From NCBI RefSeq assembly GCF_003337485.1, contig NZ_QPJJ01000016.1, positions 1 to 64,000 on the forward strand: a DNA stretch of 64,000 nucleotides, given 5' to 3'. Below the pieces are notes generated by a model. The model saw only the letters and a list, made by a program, of their open reading frames with translations. It ran no database searches and was not told the DNA's origin. The stretch comes from Saliterribacillus persicus (lineage in GTDB: Bacteria; Bacillota; Bacilli; Bacillales; Amphibacillaceae). This document shows, piece by piece, positions 23,932 through 34,306 of this stretch; position 1 is the first letter of the stretch, and every line of letters starts with the position of its first letter. Both the position numbers and the translations under genes were made by a program.

Positions 23932-24849
23932 TTATTCGAACAAATTCATACTTAAATATCTTTCACCTGTGTCAGGAGCTATACATAGTACTTTTTTACC
24001 TTTTCCAAGTTTTTTGGCCACCTGAATGGAAGCAAATACCGCTGCTCCAGCAGAAGGCCCCACAAATATACCTTCCCAAGATGCTAATTTTTTAAACGTG
24101 CCTACTGCGTCTTCATCACTAATTTGAATAATTTCATCATAAACACTCGTATTTAAAATTTTTGGAACAAACCCAGGACTTGTACCGACTAATTTATGTT
24201 TTCCCGGTTTTCCTCCAGATAATACAGGAGACCCTTGAGGTTCTACCACTGCAATATAAAGGTCTGGCAATGCTTCTTTTAATGTTTCACCTGTTCCTGT
24301 AATGGTCCCACCAGTTCCTGCAGTAGCTACAAAACCATCTAGAGAACCATCCATTTGTGTCAAGATTTCTTTTGCAGTTGTGAAGCGATGAATATCAGGA
24401 TTTGCTGCATTTTCAAATTGTTGTGGGATAAAGCTATTGGTGATTTCCTCAGAAAGTGCTGTTGCTTTTTCAATTGCTCCGGGCATTTTTTTCTCACTCG
24501 GAGTTAGGACAACTTCCGCTCCATAAGCTTTTAATATATTTATTCTTTCTTTTGTCATGTTATCTGGCATCACTAATATTGCTTTATATCCTTTTGCTGC
24601 AGCTGCCATCGCAATACCAATACCAGTGTTTCCACTAGTAGGCTCAATAATTGTTGTAGAATCATTAATTAACCCATTCTTTTCTGCTTGTACTATCATA
24701 TTGTATGCAGCTCTGTCTTTTACACTTTTAGATGGATTGAACATTTCTAACTTCACATAAACATCTGCTGCATCCTCAGGTACTAATTTATTTAATTTCA
24801 CCACTGGCGTATTACCTATTAATTCAGTCATATTTTGATATATCGTCAC
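23932..24849 (-). CDS. cysK: Cysteine synthase A (O-acetylserine sulfhydrylase)
   Basis: The enzyme makes cysteine from O-acetylserine and sulfide using pyridoxal phosphate. The 305-residue protein has the PLP lysine K44 in NPSKSVKDRA, the substrate loop TSGNTGIGIAMA and the phosphate-binding GTGGTITGTGE. The start is GTG, 8 bases after GGAGG; a downstream ATG at the seventh codon is the alternative. Length is normal. It sits apart from sulfate-assimilation genes and directly upstream of the YhfK-like gene. A CBS-type or O-phosphoserine enzyme is possible but less likely given the short length. Confidence 0.92.
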   Translation of the reverse strand: MTIYQNMTELIGNTPVVKLNKLVPEDAADVYVKLEMFNPSKSVKDRAAYNMIVQAEKNGLINDSTTIIEPTSGNTGIGIAMAAAAKGYKAILVMPDNMTKERINILKAYGAEVVLTPSEKKMPGAIEKATALSEEITNSFIPQQFENAANPDIHRFTTAKEILTQMDGSLDGFVATAGTGGTITGTGETLKEALPDLYIAVVEPQGSPVLSGGKPGKHKLVGTSPGFVPKILNTSVYDEIIQISDEDAVGTFKKLASWEGIFVGPSAGAAVFASIQVAKKLGKGKKVLCIAPDTGERYLSMNLFE

Positions 24850-24970
24850 TATATGATCCTCCCATGCACTTTATATGTACAGTTTATCAAGAGACAGATT
24901 ATAATTCCAAGTATTCAACTTGTATTAAAAGATAATGAAGCCTATTCAAGTTATTATCCCAAAATATAAA

Positions 24971-25004
24971 GAGAAGATACTCCGTTTTAACGGAGTATCT
25001 TCTC
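24971..25004 (-). terminator. Terminator after lutC
   Basis: GAGAAGATACTCCG and CGGAGTATCTTCTC form a perfect 14-bp stem around TTTTAA, directly after the lutC stop codon. Confidence 0.9.
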
Positions 25005-25721
25005 TCAAATATCATCTAATACAATATAAGCCGCTTTAATTGGACCATGTACACCAACTACTAAATTCATTTCAATATCAGCACTATTACTTGGTCCAGT
25101 AATGAAATTTACACATGACGGAATTAAATTTCCAGCTTCAATTTCCTGATCTATTTTAGTTGTCGCCTGTGTCATACGAGGAACGATAGAACTTTTGGGA
25201 ATAAGTGCTACGTAAAATTTTGGTAAGAGGCTAATAGAACGACCTTTACCTAAACTATTAAATAAAACCACTGTTCCAGATTCAGCTAGCGTGATGTCAC
25301 TGTATGTTATTCCAATATCAGCTTTCTCTGCATTTTTAATACTTTCTTCAGGATTACTATCATCCCATTCAGAAAAATCGATATTATTGTTTTTTATAAT
25401 AGCATCAATGCCATTTAAATACTTCTTCATCTCTTCATCACTCCAGGACACAACTGAGGTAGCCTGAAATTTCTTAATAATGCTTTCCAATACACCGTTT
25501 AATTCGTTCTTTTTTGTTTGATAAAAATCGGTATGAATTACTTTACATTGTTCCTTTAACACTTCCACCAATTCATCCTTTGATTTACCTTTTAATACGT
25601 TTTTTTGAGGGGAAACAGACCATTCAGGCTTTTCCACATGGTCTTTAACTTCAATGACACCTAAATGATTTCTAACCTTGCTTAAGAACGCATCTTTATT
25701 GTGAATTTGTCCTGCTTCCAT
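25005..25721 (-). CDS. lutC: Lactate utilization protein LutC
   Basis: The 238-residue protein is the third component of the LutABC iron-sulfur complex that oxidises L-lactate to pyruvate in Bacillus. It has the LUD domain (residues about 60-236), with ITYSDITLAESGTVV and HGPIKAAYIVLDDI at the conserved ends. It contains no cysteine cluster itself. Its ATG follows the lutB stop codon with no space between them, a strong sign of translational coupling. Here the lut genes stand downstream of the rhamnose genes, where lactate is formed from lactaldehyde. Confidence 0.93.
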   Translation of the reverse strand: MEAGQIHNKDAFLSKVRNHLGVIEVKDHVEKPEWSVSPQKNVLKGKSKDELVEVLKEQCKVIHTDFYQTKKNELNGVLESIIKKFQATSVVSWSDEEMKKYLNGIDAIIKNNNIDFSEWDDSNPEESIKNAEKADIGITYSDITLAESGTVVLFNSLGKGRSISLLPKFYVALIPKSSIVPRMTQATTKIDQEIEAGNLIPSCVNFITGPSNSADIEMNLVVGVHGPIKAAYIVLDDI

Positions 25722-27143
25722 CTACTTCCCCGCCTTTCTCTTTTTATACCAATCTCTAAATCTTTCTTTAGATGGTGCAGGCATATCTCTGATTCCTGTC
25801 CATCCTTTCATAGGACCTGGCCCCTTAGAAATAGACCCATCATGAATAAATGGTGTAGCAACAAATGGTGCCATTTTCGTAGCTATTTTATAAAGAGAGC
25901 TTGATCCAGTCAATACACCAAATCCTTGCATAGTAATTTTTTCTGCCAAGTTCCCCATTTCTCTTTCTTCCATCATATTTCTTCTATGCATAATCAATTG
26001 TTCATGAAGCGGAATTTTAACAGGACAAACCTCTGTACATGCCCCGCACAAAGAGGAAGCGTATGGCAATTCTTTATACTCCTCATCATCACCAAGTAAT
26101 GGCGATAATACAGCACCAATTGGTCCAGGATAAATTGAACCATAAGCATGTCCGCCAACATGACGATATACCGGACAAACATTGATACATGCTGCACATC
26201 GAATACAATGCAATGCTTCTTGGAATTCAGTTCCCAATATTTTTGATCTTCCATTATCGACAATAACTAAGTGAAACTCTTCTGGTCCATCACCTTCTTC
26301 TTCTTTTTTCGGACCCGTTAAAGCGGTAATATAGCTTGTTAATTTTTGTCCAACTGCCGCTCTTGTTAAAAGACTTACAACTATATCTAATTCTTCCCAA
26401 CCTGGTACGATTCTTTCCATACCCATAACTGTAATTTGAGTTTTAGGTAATGATGTTACCATTCGCGCATTACCTTCATTCGTCACAAGTGCAAAAGAAC
26501 CAGAATTTGCGACAGCAAAGTTACATCCAGTAATACCGATGTCGGCTTGTAAAAATTCTTCTCTTAATTTTTCTCTTGCGAATAAGGCGAGCTCTTCTGG
26601 TAGTTCTGAGTTTTGATAGCCTAATCTTTCTTTAAATACATCGCGGATCTGTTCTTTATTTTTATGAAGAGCAGGAGCCACAATATGTGAAGGTGGATCA
26701 TGATCATCTATTTGTAAAATATACTCCCCAAGATCTGTCTCGATTACCTCACAGCCTATATCTTCTAATGCATCATTCATTGAAATTTCTTCTGTTACCA
26801 TTGATTTTGATTTTGCTATTTTTTTTGCGTCTTTCTTTTTGGCAACGTCCTGAATATATTTATTTGCCTCTTCTGCAGTTTCTGCAAAATAAACATGTCC
26901 GCCTAACTCTGCTACATTTTCACTTAGTTCGTTTAAATAGTAATCTAAATTTTCAATTGTATGTTGTCTGATTTCTTGACCAAGCGTTCTCCAGTCCTCC
27001 CAGTCACCAAGGTCCTCTGCTGCTAATTTTCGATTATTTTGCAATCTACTTTGAGCAGATTTGACAGCTCCACGCATAAAATCATCGCCAAGCCCTTTTT
27101 CAACACGATTTTTAAAGTTTTTTTCACCAATTTGCATCGGCAT
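25722..27143 (-). CDS. lutB: Lactate utilization iron-sulfur protein LutB
   Basis: This 473-residue protein joins an N-terminal LUD domain to a C-terminal ferredoxin-like part. Two [4Fe-4S] motifs are visible: [19 protein letters not shown] and [17 protein letters not shown] (about 310-375). The N-terminal half contains [22 protein letters not shown] and a C-terminal Trp/Arg-rich end follows. It should pass electrons from lactate to the respiratory chain together with LutA and LutC. The start overlaps the lutA stop by one base (TAATG), with AGAGGTG as ribosome site. Confidence 0.95.
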   Translation of the reverse strand: MPMQIGEKNFKNRVEKGLGDDFMRGAVKSAQSRLQNNRKLAAEDLGDWEDWRTLGQEIRQHTIENLDYYLNELSENVAELGGHVYFAETAEEANKYIQDVAKKKDAKKIAKSKSMVTEEISMNDALEDIGCEVIETDLGEYILQIDDHDPPSHIVAPALHKNKEQIRDVFKERLGYQNSELPEELALFAREKLREEFLQADIGITGCNFAVANSGSFALVTNEGNARMVTSLPKTQITVMGMERIVPGWEELDIVVSLLTRAAVGQKLTSYITALTGPKKEEEGDGPEEFHLVIVDNGRSKILGTEFQEALHCIRCAACINVCPVYRHVGGHAYGSIYPGPIGAVLSPLLGDDEEYKELPYASSLCGACTEVCPVKIPLHEQLIMHRRNMMEEREMGNLAEKITMQGFGVLTGSSSLYKIATKMAPFVATPFIHDGSISKGPGPMKGWTGIRDMPAPSKERFRDWYKKRKAGK

Positions 27144-27868
27144 TATACTTCACCTCTGCTATTTAAAATTTCGGCTATATGAAATACTTGAATAGGTTTA
27201 TCCTGTCTTTCAATTCTTCCACCAATATTCATTAAACAACCTGCATCTGCGCCGATTAGAACATCTGCATCTGTCGATTCGATATGCATTACCTTCTCGT
27301 CAACCATTTGCTCTGAAATCCGGTTCATCTTCACCGAAAATGTTCCTCCAAACCCACAGCAATCTTCTTTGTGCGGTAGATCAAAAAGCTCTAATCCTTT
27401 TACATTTTTTAATAACGTATAAGGTGAATCTTTTACCCCTAGTAATCTAGTCATGTGACAAGAAGTGTGATAGGTTGCTTTCGCTTTAAAGGTGGCTTCT
27501 ACATCTGATATTTTTAATACATCTGTTATAAATTGTGTGAATTCAAATGTTTTCTTTTTTAATATTTCCGCTTTTTGCTTCCACTCAGGTTCATTTTCAA
27601 ATAGATGGGGGTACTCATGAACCATATACGCACATGAACCCGAAAGACCTACGACGTAATCTGCATTTTCAAAAGCTTCTATCATATTCTTTGCTGACCT
27701 TTTTGTTTGTGTATGATATCCACTATTATAGGCTGGTTGCCCACAACAAGTTTGAGAAGCGGGAAAATCAACCTCACAGCCTAACCTTTCTAACAGTTCA
27801 ACTGCTGCTTTGCCAGCATTTACATAGAATATATCCCCTAAACAAGTAATAAATAAAGAAACCTTCAA
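27143..27868 (-). CDS. lutA: Lactate utilization protein LutA
   Basis: LutA is the CCG-domain subunit, with [13 protein letters not shown] and [15 protein letters not shown] as the two cysteine-rich (CCG) motifs that hold an iron-sulfur group. The frame is open to 28036, but the preceding sequence is not LutA-like; AAGGGGCGG lies 6 bases before a TTG at 27868, giving the product [17 protein letters not shown] and 241 residues, near the 238 of B. subtilis LutA. The corrected start leaves about 250 bases after rhaEW, which hold three hairpins. No clean promoter was found there, so lutABC may be read through or have an unrecognised promoter. Confidence 0.9.
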   Translation of the reverse strand: MKVSLFITCLGDIFYVNAGKAAVELLERLGCEVDFPASQTCCGQPAYNSGYHTQTKRSAKNMIEAFENADYVVGLSGSCAYMVHEYPHLFENEPEWKQKAEILKKKTFEFTQFITDVLKISDVEATFKAKATYHTSCHMTRLLGVKDSPYTLLKNVKGLELFDLPHKEDCCGFGGTFSVKMNRISEQMVDEKVMHIESTDADVLIGADAGCLMNIGGRIERQDKPIQVFHIAEILNSRGEV

Positions 27869-27991
27869 TATAATCCGCCCCTTATAATTCAAACATGAAA
27901 GCCTTATCATTTCGCTTATATCTATCATAACATTTTCTAAAGAAACTGATGCTATTTCAAGCTTTTTATTTGGATCTTTGATATAAAAGGA

Positions 27992-28022
27992 ATGGATAAA
28001 CCAAAAATAACGGTTTATCCAT
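27992..28022 (-). terminator. Probable terminator between rhaEW and lutA
   Basis: ATGGATAAACC and GGTTTATCCAT pair perfectly over 11 bp with a 9-base loop. On the minus strand TTCCTTTTAT follows, a moderate T tract. It is the last of three consecutive hairpins in this gap. Confidence 0.6.
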
Positions 28023-28031
28023 CCATTTGTT

Positions 28032-28128
28032 TTCAAAATGTAATGTTTATTTAAAAGCGTTACATTTTGAATGACTGTTTCGTTAAAAGCATTTTTAAAT
28101 TCGTTAAAAAAGCACTCATTTTTTAACG
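28032..28128 (-). repeat. Two further inverted repeats in the rhaEW-lutA gap
   Basis: TTCAAAATGTAA/TTACATTTTGAA (28032-28043 and 28060-28071) is a perfect 12-bp inverted repeat. CGTTAAAAAA/TTTTTTAACG (28102-28111 and 28119-28128) is a perfect 10-bp one overlapping the rhaEW stop codon. Either could slow or end transcription, stabilise the messenger, or mark an operator. Confidence 0.5.
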
Positions 28129-30189
28129 TGTGAAAGCAGCTGCTACACCACCATCAACTGTTACCATACAACCTGTTGTTTTAGCTGCTTTTGATGATCC
28201 TAAATACGCAATTGCTTCAGCGATATCTTCAGGTAAAATATTCACGTTTAAAATCGTACGTTTACGATAATGTGCTTCTAAATCATCTGTTCCAATGCCA
28301 TAAGAAGAAGCTCTTTCTTTTTTCCATGAAGAATCCCATATTTTTGATCCTCTGATTACTGCATCTGGAAGAACAGAGTTAACTCGAATACCAAGTTCCC
28401 CTCCATCAGCTGCAATTGTTCTTGCTAAATGAACCTCCGCTGCTTTTGCTGTGCTATAGGCTGCAGCATTTTTGCCAGCATAAATGGAGTTTTTAGAACC
28501 GATAAACACCATGTTTCCACCGATTTCTTGTGATTTCATTAATTTAAATACTTCTCTAGCAACTAAGAAATATCCGGTTACTAACACGTTGATGTTTAAG
28601 TTCCATTGATCCATAGTGGTTTCTTCAAATGGACTTGAACTAGCTAAACCTGCATTGTTCACTAAGAGATCAATACCACCATATTTAAGGACTGACTTTT
28701 GAATTGAAGCCTGCACTTCTGCTTCGCTAGTAACGTCCATTTTCACAGCATAGGCACGATTTTCTCCGAATTGTTTGTTAATATTCTCTGCTAATTCGAC
28801 CGCACCCTCTTTGTTTATATCAGCTATCACAACATGTGCACCTTCTGATACGAGGCGATAACAAGTAGCTGTACCAATCCCACCAGCACCACCAGTAACA
28901 AAGGCAACCTGACGAGAATATTCTGCTTCAGCTGGAGCTAAGCTTAACTTATAAAGCTCTAATGGCCAGTATTCTACACCGTAGGATTCTGATTCACTTA
29001 ACGAAACAAATTCCCCTAAAGAAGTAGACCCTCTCATAACAGAAATAGCTCTGTGATATAAAGATTCACTCACATTTGCAGCAGTCCAGCTTTTACCTGT
29101 ATTAATCATACCAAGACCAGGAATAAGAAGTACTCGAGGAACAGCCTCTACTAGCTCATCACCTTCATTTTTATTTCTTTCAAAATAGGCAATGTATTCT
29201 TCTTCATACTTAGCTAAACCATTTTTAATTTTTTCTTTTAAACCTTCTAGGTTATCAACAGATGGTTCCCAGTCAATAAACAACGGCACTCTTTTTGTAT
29301 GCACGAGATGATCCGGACAGGCTGCGCCAATTTGGGATAAAGAAGGTGCATTCTCACTATTTACAAAATTAAGTACACTCTCATCATCATTATAGGTAAC
29401 TAGCATTTTATTTTGCTGACTTACTTGCCCTCTAATTAAGGGTAATATTTGAGCGAAGATATTTTCTCTATCTTCAACCTTTAGAGAATCAAATTTATTG
29501 CCACCAAACAGGGCCTTTTCTTTTGCTTTCTTTTCAATATATGCCTCTGCTTCTTGAATAATAGCAATCGTTTTTTCATAAGAGGATTTTGACGTATCTC
29601 CCCATGTCACTAGCCCATGTTTTTCCATGATTACTAATTCAGCATTCGGGTTTTCCTTCACACCTTCAGCAATCATTTTTGATAATTTAAATCCTGGACG
29701 AATATATGGAACCCAAACAAAACGATCACCATAAATTTCTTTCGCTACTTCTTTTCCATTATCCGCACATGCGATACTGATGATAGCATCCGGATGCGTA
29801 TGATCCACATGCTTATATGGTAAAAATGCATGTAATAGTGTTTCAATAGAAGAACGAGGATGCTTTGCATCAATCATACAATGGGCTAAGTAATTAACCA
29901 TTTCCTCATCTGACATATCTTCTTTTTCCATTAAAGGTTTGATATCCTCTAGCTTTAAGCCAGTAAAATTATGCGCTTTCATGGTTGCTAAATCTGAACC
30001 ACTACCCTTTACCCACATTACTTCAATATCTTCACCTTTAAAGTCTTTTTCTATAGTTTTTGAAGATGTATTACCGCCACCCCAATTTGCTACTGAACGA
30101 TCTGAACCAAGTAGATTTGAACGATAAACAAGTGATTCTAACCCATTTCCTTGACTTGCCTGATTATCTTCCCAATTATTTTGTACCAA
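28123..30189 (-). CDS. rhaEW: Fused rhamnulose-1-phosphate aldolase / lactaldehyde dehydrogenase (RhaEW, YuxG)
   Basis: The 688-residue bifunctional protein cleaves rhamnulose-1-phosphate to dihydroxyacetone phosphate and lactaldehyde, and then oxidises the lactaldehyde to lactate. The aldolase class II half (about 1-400) has [26 protein letters not shown] and the metal-binding histidines in [10 protein letters not shown] and EKHGLVTWG. The SDR half (about 415-688) has [25 protein letters not shown] and YSTAKAA. The frame extends upstream to 30228, but GGGGAGGAA lies before the TTG at 30189, giving MVQNNWED, as in B. subtilis YuxG. A hairpin separates it from rhaD, and its own promoter is seen. 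Confidence 0.92.
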   Translation of the reverse strand: MVQNNWEDNQASQGNGLESLVYRSNLLGSDRSVANWGGGNTSSKTIEKDFKGEDIEVMWVKGSGSDLATMKAHNFTGLKLEDIKPLMEKEDMSDEEMVNYLAHCMIDAKHPRSSIETLLHAFLPYKHVDHTHPDAIISIACADNGKEVAKEIYGDRFVWVPYIRPGFKLSKMIAEGVKENPNAELVIMEKHGLVTWGDTSKSSYEKTIAIIQEAEAYIEKKAKEKALFGGNKFDSLKVEDRENIFAQILPLIRGQVSQQNKMLVTYNDDESVLNFVNSENAPSLSQIGAACPDHLVHTKRVPLFIDWEPSVDNLEGLKEKIKNGLAKYEEEYIAYFERNKNEGDELVEAVPRVLLIPGLGMINTGKSWTAANVSESLYHRAISVMRGSTSLGEFVSLSESESYGVEYWPLELYKLSLAPAEAEYSRQVAFVTGGAGGIGTATCYRLVSEGAHVVIADINKEGAVELAENINKQFGENRAYAVKMDVTSEAEVQASIQKSVLKYGGIDLLVNNAGLASSSPFEETTMDQWNLNINVLVTGYFLVAREVFKLMKSQEIGGNMVFIGSKNSIYAGKNAAAYSTAKAAEVHLARTIAADGGELGIRVNSVLPDAVIRGSKIWDSSWKKERASSYGIGTDDLEAHYRKRTILNVNILPEDIAEAIAYLGSSKAAKTTGCMVTVDGGVAAAFTR

Positions 30190-30223
30190 TATTAATTCCT
30201 CCCCTTGTTTTATTACTGAAACA

Positions 30224-30252
30224 AGCATAACATATTTTTGTTTATGTTTGAA
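30224..30252 (-). promoter_or_regulatory. Predicted promoter of rhaEW
   Basis: On the minus strand TTCAAA (30252-30247) and TATGCT (30229-30224) have a 17-base spacer that contains CATAAACAAAAATATG. The plus strand TTGTTTATGTTTG here resembles the TTGTTTGTGTTGA at the rhaD promoter, so it may be an operator. Confidence 0.45.
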
Positions 30253-30307
30253 TAGCTTTTTTTATTTTTATTTCATTTTTCTGATTATTTGGTTATTTAT
30301 TAATACA

Positions 30308-30352
30308 AAAAAACTAGATCCTTTCGCTTAAAATTAGCGAATGAATCTAGGT
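30308..30352 (-). terminator. Terminator after rhaD
   Basis: CTAGATCCTTTCGCT (30314-30328) pairs with AGCGAATGAATCTAG (30336-30350) at 13 of 15 positions; the A run on the left gives a seven-T tract on the minus strand. It closes the rhaD transcript ahead of rhaEW. Confidence 0.78.
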
Positions 30353-30430
30353 TCATTAATACTATTGCATTGTTTTTACTATTTTGTTGCGTATATTCTA
30401 TCAAGCAAATTGATTATTCTATGGTTTTCT

Positions 30431-31270
30431 TTATGATAAAAATAAAGGATTTGGTTTTACGTTAAATGCTTTAGCTAAATCGATCAATTGCTGATCTGTT
30501 ATTTCCTGCATAATGCCTGCTGGATGAGATTTAACTAACATATAAATCTCAGCTGCTTTTTCTGCAGTTTCTATCAATCCGAATGCTTCGTTTAAAGTAG
30601 CACCAGAACCGAATATACCATGGTGTGGCCAAACCACTAATCTAAAATCTTTCATTTTTGAAGCTGTTTCTATTCCAATTTCATCTGTTCCAGGAATCAT
30701 CCATGGTAAGATACCAACACCCTCTGGAAATACAACAATACATTCCGTGCACATTTTCCATAAAGTACTACTCATTTCTTTTTCAGATAATACATGGGTA
30801 AATGTCATCGCAATTAAGTTAGTAGCATGTGTGTGCATGATAACTCTATGCTCCGGATCTTCTGCAAGTCTTGCTTCATGACTCATTAAATGTGAGGATA
30901 ATTCACTAGTTGGTTTTCCTTCGCCTTCAAAACCCCAAACGATTTCTGCAAAATTACCATCTTCACTAATTCTTATAATTCCTAATGTAGCAAGTGGATC
31001 CATGATAATATTTCTGAAATACTCTCCAGATGCTGTTACTAATAAATACTGATTTTTAAGTAATTCTACTTTAAAATCTAATACCATTTGTCTTTTCGGA
31101 TATGCTTCAGACAGATAAGGAATAATATTTTCTTCTTTTAAAAGGTAACTAATATTACCACCATTTCTTTCGTCCCAACCCATTTTCCACATGTCTTGTG
31201 TTAATTTCATCAATTCTTGAATTTCAGGAACATTTAGTAAAATTTCATCTTTTTTGTTTATCATTTTCAT
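30431..31270 (-). CDS. rhaD: Rhamnulose-1-phosphate aldolase (RhaD)
   Basis: The 279-residue class II (zinc) aldolase matches Escherichia coli RhaD in size and layout. Metal-binding histidines are in [15 protein letters not shown] and [12 protein letters not shown], the N-terminal block is [15 protein letters not shown], and a catalytic glutamate lies between. It cleaves rhamnulose-1-phosphate to dihydroxyacetone phosphate and lactaldehyde. The same reaction is also encoded by the first half of the neighbouring rhaEW. Its own promoter and terminator surround it. GGAGG lies 9 bases before the ATG; the in-frame ATG two codons later is the alternative. Confidence 0.93.
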   Translation of the reverse strand: MKMINKKDEILLNVPEIQELMKLTQDMWKMGWDERNGGNISYLLKEENIIPYLSEAYPKRQMVLDFKVELLKNQYLLVTASGEYFRNIIMDPLATLGIIRISEDGNFAEIVWGFEGEGKPTSELSSHLMSHEARLAEDPEHRVIMHTHATNLIAMTFTHVLSEKEMSSTLWKMCTECIVVFPEGVGILPWMIPGTDEIGIETASKMKDFRLVVWPHHGIFGSGATLNEAFGLIETAEKAAEIYMLVKSHPAGIMQEITDQQLIDLAKAFNVKPNPLFLS

Positions 31271-31353
31271 TTAAATCGACCTCCTATTGATCAATCATTC
31301 ACATAATATATAGCAAAAGTTTTTAAATACTATCTTCATTTCTTTATATTCTT

Positions 31354-31382
31354 ATTATATCTTCATATCCTAAATAAATCAA
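31354..31382 (-). promoter_or_regulatory. Strong predicted promoter of rhaD
   Basis: On the minus strand TTGATT (31382-31377) and TATAAT (31359-31354) have exactly 17 bases between them. ACACAAA at 31382-31388 and TTTGTGT at 31406-31412 form an inverted repeat immediately upstream, a possible operator. Confidence 0.65.
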
Positions 31383-31425
31383 CACAAACAAACATTTAAG
31401 TTTTTATTTGTGTCCGTTTTGTAAC

Positions 31426-31457
31426 AAAAAAAGAGAACCTATATAGATCCTCTTTTT
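31426..31457 (-). terminator. Terminator after rhaA
   Basis: On the minus strand AAAAAGAGGATC pairs with GGTTCTCTTTTT (with G-U pairs) around TATATA, followed by T residues. It ends the rhaBA transcript. Confidence 0.78.
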
Positions 31458-31474
31458 GAAAGCGATTTAATGTC

Positions 31475-32731
31475 TTATGCTCTTTTACTTAATTCTTCTT
31501 TCTCATATTTTTTTACTTCGTCTAACCAATTCTCTTTTACAGGTACATTCATCTCTTCACAATAAAAATCCCAAATCTCTCCAAACGGATAAGTTTTAAA
31601 CTCCTCCATTAACGCTAAGCGATCAGTAAAGTTTCCTTCTTCTTGAAGCTTCTTCAAATGATCGTGTGGTAATAACAACGCATATAAAAGTGATTTAAGC
31701 ATATTTCTAGTACCAATTGTCCAAGCTGCTACACGATTAATACTTGCATCAAAGAAATCTAGCCCAATTAATACCTTTTCTAATGCATCGTTTCTAACAA
31801 TTTCTAATCCAATTTCCCTTAATTCATCATCAAAAATTACAACATGATCACTATCCCATCTAACCGGTCTTGAAACATGTAACGCTAGCTGATTTTGAAA
31901 TAGCAACATAGATGAGATTTTATTGGAAACCATTTCTGTTGGATGATAATGACCGGTATCTAGTAGGCATAGAATATTATTTTTTATCGCATAAGCCATA
32001 TAAAACTCATGAGATCCAACTACATATGCTTCTGATCCAATTCCAAATAATTTACTTTCTACAGCATCTAAATTATAATTCGGATCTATTTCTTTTTGTA
32101 AAATAACATCTAAAGATTCCTTCAATCGTTTCCGCGGAGTTAATCGATCACTTGGTATATCCTTATAACCATCTGGAATCCAAATATTTGTTAAGGCAGG
32201 CGTTCCTAACTCTTTACCAAAGTAGGCACCAATTTCTCTACTTTTAATACAATGATCGATCCAAAATTGCCTTATTTCTTTATCCGGGTGAGTTAATGTT
32301 AAACCATCATCTGCTTTTGGATGTGAAAACAAGGTTGGATTGAAATCTAATCCAAGATTTTGCTTTTTCGCCCACTCAACCCAATTCTTAAAATGCTTTG
32401 GCTCTAATTCATTTCTATCTACAATTTTACCGTCTGTTTCCGCATAAATCGCATGTAAATTAATGCGATGATCCCCCGGAATTAATGACAAAGCTTTCTC
32501 TAAATCTTTTCTTAACTCTGTAGGATTTGTCGCTTTTCCTGGATAGTTTCCAGTGACGTCAATTCCACCTGATAATTCTTGTTGATCTACTTCAAATCCA
32601 CCTATATCATCCCCTTGCCAGCAATGAATGGAGATAGAAACATTTTTTAACTTTTCTAGTGCCTCATCTACAGAAACACCCCACTTTTCATAGGTAGCTT
32701 TAGCTGACTTAAAATTATTATCTGTACTCAT
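31475..32731 (-). CDS. rhaA: L-rhamnose isomerase (RhaA)
   Basis: RhaA converts L-rhamnose to L-rhamnulose in the cytosol. The 418-residue TIM-barrel enzyme has the full length of the family and recognisable blocks [27 protein letters not shown]-type ([13 protein letters not shown]), [35 protein letters not shown] and DTGHYHPTE, followed by [11 protein letters not shown] with metal-binding acid and histidine residues. GGAGG lies 7 bases before ATG. It follows rhaB by 14 bases and ends in a terminator, so rhaB and rhaA form one transcript. Confidence 0.96.
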   Translation of the reverse strand: MSTDNNFKSAKATYEKWGVSVDEALEKLKNVSISIHCWQGDDIGGFEVDQQELSGGIDVTGNYPGKATNPTELRKDLEKALSLIPGDHRINLHAIYAETDGKIVDRNELEPKHFKNWVEWAKKQNLGLDFNPTLFSHPKADDGLTLTHPDKEIRQFWIDHCIKSREIGAYFGKELGTPALTNIWIPDGYKDIPSDRLTPRKRLKESLDVILQKEIDPNYNLDAVESKLFGIGSEAYVVGSHEFYMAYAIKNNILCLLDTGHYHPTEMVSNKISSMLLFQNQLALHVSRPVRWDSDHVVIFDDELREIGLEIVRNDALEKVLIGLDFFDASINRVAAWTIGTRNMLKSLLYALLLPHDHLKKLQEEGNFTDRLALMEEFKTYPFGEIWDFYCEEMNVPVKENWLDEVKKYEKEELSKRA

Positions 32732-32745
32732 TTAAATTCCTCCTT

Positions 32746-34149
32746 TTACAATGCTTTACTTTTGTAATGCTTTATTTCGAAAGATTGTTGAATCATTGAT
32801 TTAGCTTCTTGCTTGGTGGAAATACTTCCTTTCGCCATGAACTGAGCAACTAGGTTGCCAATTGCTGTTGCTTCTATTGGACCTGTATAAACATCTTTTT
32901 GTGAAACATCTGCTAATTTTTGATTAATGTAAGCATTTTGACTTCCACCGCCAATAATATTGATGGATTCATACTTTTTGTTTGATAAACGCTCTATTTG
33001 ATTAATTGTTTCATGATAGCTTTTTACTAAACTATCGAAAATTACTTTAGCTAATTCACCAGGTGTCTCTGGTATTACTTGATTGGTTTCCTTACAATAT
33101 ACTTGAATTTCTTCGATCATATTTTTTGGACTTAAAAATCGATCATCATTTACATTCACGATAGAAGGAATCGTTGCACCCTTTGCTAACTCGACTAATT
33201 CTTCGTGTGAGTGGGAATCGTTCAATACGCGTTTCACCTCCTGAATCATCCACAGCCCCATAATATTTTTTAAGAAGCGAAAGTTTCCGCCTACCCCACC
33301 TTCATTGGTGAAATTATAGAGAAGAGCTTCCTCCGAGTTGATAGCTTGATCATTTTCAACACCCATTAATGACCATGTGCCTGAACTTATATAAATCGAA
33401 TCTTCTGCTGGAACCGATACCACAGCAGAAGCTGTATCATGTGTCCCTGGAGCAATAACTTCCATATCAAAGCCTAGCTCTTTCTTTAAGCTTTCTGTTA
33501 ACCTACCAATTGTTACACACGGTTCTGTGATCGGTAAAAACATGGAAGGATTAAGATCTAGTCGGGTTATTAACTCTTCATCCCATTGTCTTTCATCTGC
33601 TTTAACTAGCTGTGTTGAGGTTGCGTTCGTATATTCGTTTACAAGTATCCCACTCAATCGATAATGTAGATAATCAGGAATCATTAGGAAGTATTTAGCT
33701 TCATCTAACACCTTTTTCTCATGAAGTTTCATCGAATATAATTGATAAATGGTATTAAATTTCTGATATTGAATTCCTGTTCTTTCATAAAGCTCTTCTT
33801 TTTTGATATGCCGTAAAACTTCTTCCATCATCCCATCTGTTCTGTTATCTCTATAAGCTACCGCGTCTGTTATTCGTTGTTTGTTTTTATCAAGTAAAAC
33901 AAAGTCTACTGCCCATGTGTCTATTCCAATTGATTGTGGAAGGAATTTTAATGTATTACACTTTTTTATTCCAGATACTATCTCTTTAAATAACAAATCA
34001 ACATCCCAATATAAATGTGACTCACCTTGCTTCATTTCATTTTTAAATCGGTGTACTTCTTCTAATATTAATTTTCCATCCTTTAAAAAACCTGCAATGA
34101 CTCTACCACTTGAAGCTCCAATATCTACTGCTAAGGTACATTTTTGCAT
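32746..34149 (-). CDS. rhaB: Rhamnulokinase (RhaB)
   Basis: RhaB phosphorylates L-rhamnulose at C1 with ATP. The 467-residue FGGY-type sugar kinase starts AVDIGASSGRVIAGFL, the phosphate-binding DxGxSSxR block, and contains QSIGIDTWAVDFVLLD, APGTHDTASAVVSVP and ISSGTWSLMG, ending in the second ATP motif NIIGGGSQNAYINQKLADV. It leads the rhaBA transcript. A -10 TATAAT (34190-34185) with a poor -35 (TAGTTT) precedes it, as expected for an activator-dependent promoter, and the AraC-type regulator lies upstream in the same direction. GGAGGAG precedes the ATG. Confidence 0.95.
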   Translation of the reverse strand: MQKCTLAVDIGASSGRVIAGFLKDGKLILEEVHRFKNEMKQGESHLYWDVDLLFKEIVSGIKKCNTLKFLPQSIGIDTWAVDFVLLDKNKQRITDAVAYRDNRTDGMMEEVLRHIKKEELYERTGIQYQKFNTIYQLYSMKLHEKKVLDEAKYFLMIPDYLHYRLSGILVNEYTNATSTQLVKADERQWDEELITRLDLNPSMFLPITEPCVTIGRLTESLKKELGFDMEVIAPGTHDTASAVVSVPAEDSIYISSGTWSLMGVENDQAINSEEALLYNFTNEGGVGGNFRFLKNIMGLWMIQEVKRVLNDSHSHEELVELAKGATIPSIVNVNDDRFLSPKNMIEEIQVYCKETNQVIPETPGELAKVIFDSLVKSYHETINQIERLSNKKYESINIIGGGSQNAYINQKLADVSQKDVYTGPIEATAIGNLVAQFMAKGSISTKQEAKSMIQQSFEIKHYKSKAL

Positions 34150-34163
34150 AAATTCACTCCTCC

Positions 34164-34190
34164 ATGTAAGCGGTTTATGCTTTCATTATA
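34164..34190 (-). promoter_or_regulatory. rhaB promoter -10 and overlapping imperfect operator
   Basis: TATAAT on the minus strand is at 34190-34185. Adjoining it, TGAAAGC (34185-34179) and GCTTACA (34171-34165) form an imperfect inverted repeat around ATAAACC. Each half resembles half a cre site, but neither reaches a full cre consensus (13 of 16 at best). An operator for CcpA or the AraC-type protein is possible. Confidence 0.4.
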
Positions 34191-34270
34191 AAGAAGATAA
34201 TAAGAATAAACTATATCCTAATTTATTTATTGTATGTCCTTATTTGCATAATTTTGAATTTGAAATAAAT

Positions 34271-34306
34271 AAAAAAACAACAATCCTAGTAAAGGTATCA
34301 TTGTTT
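34271..34306 (-). terminator. Weak terminator after the AraC-type regulator
   Basis: On the minus strand AACAATGATACC can pair with GGATTGTT with a bulge, followed by a seven-T tract starting at 34277. Confidence 0.5.
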
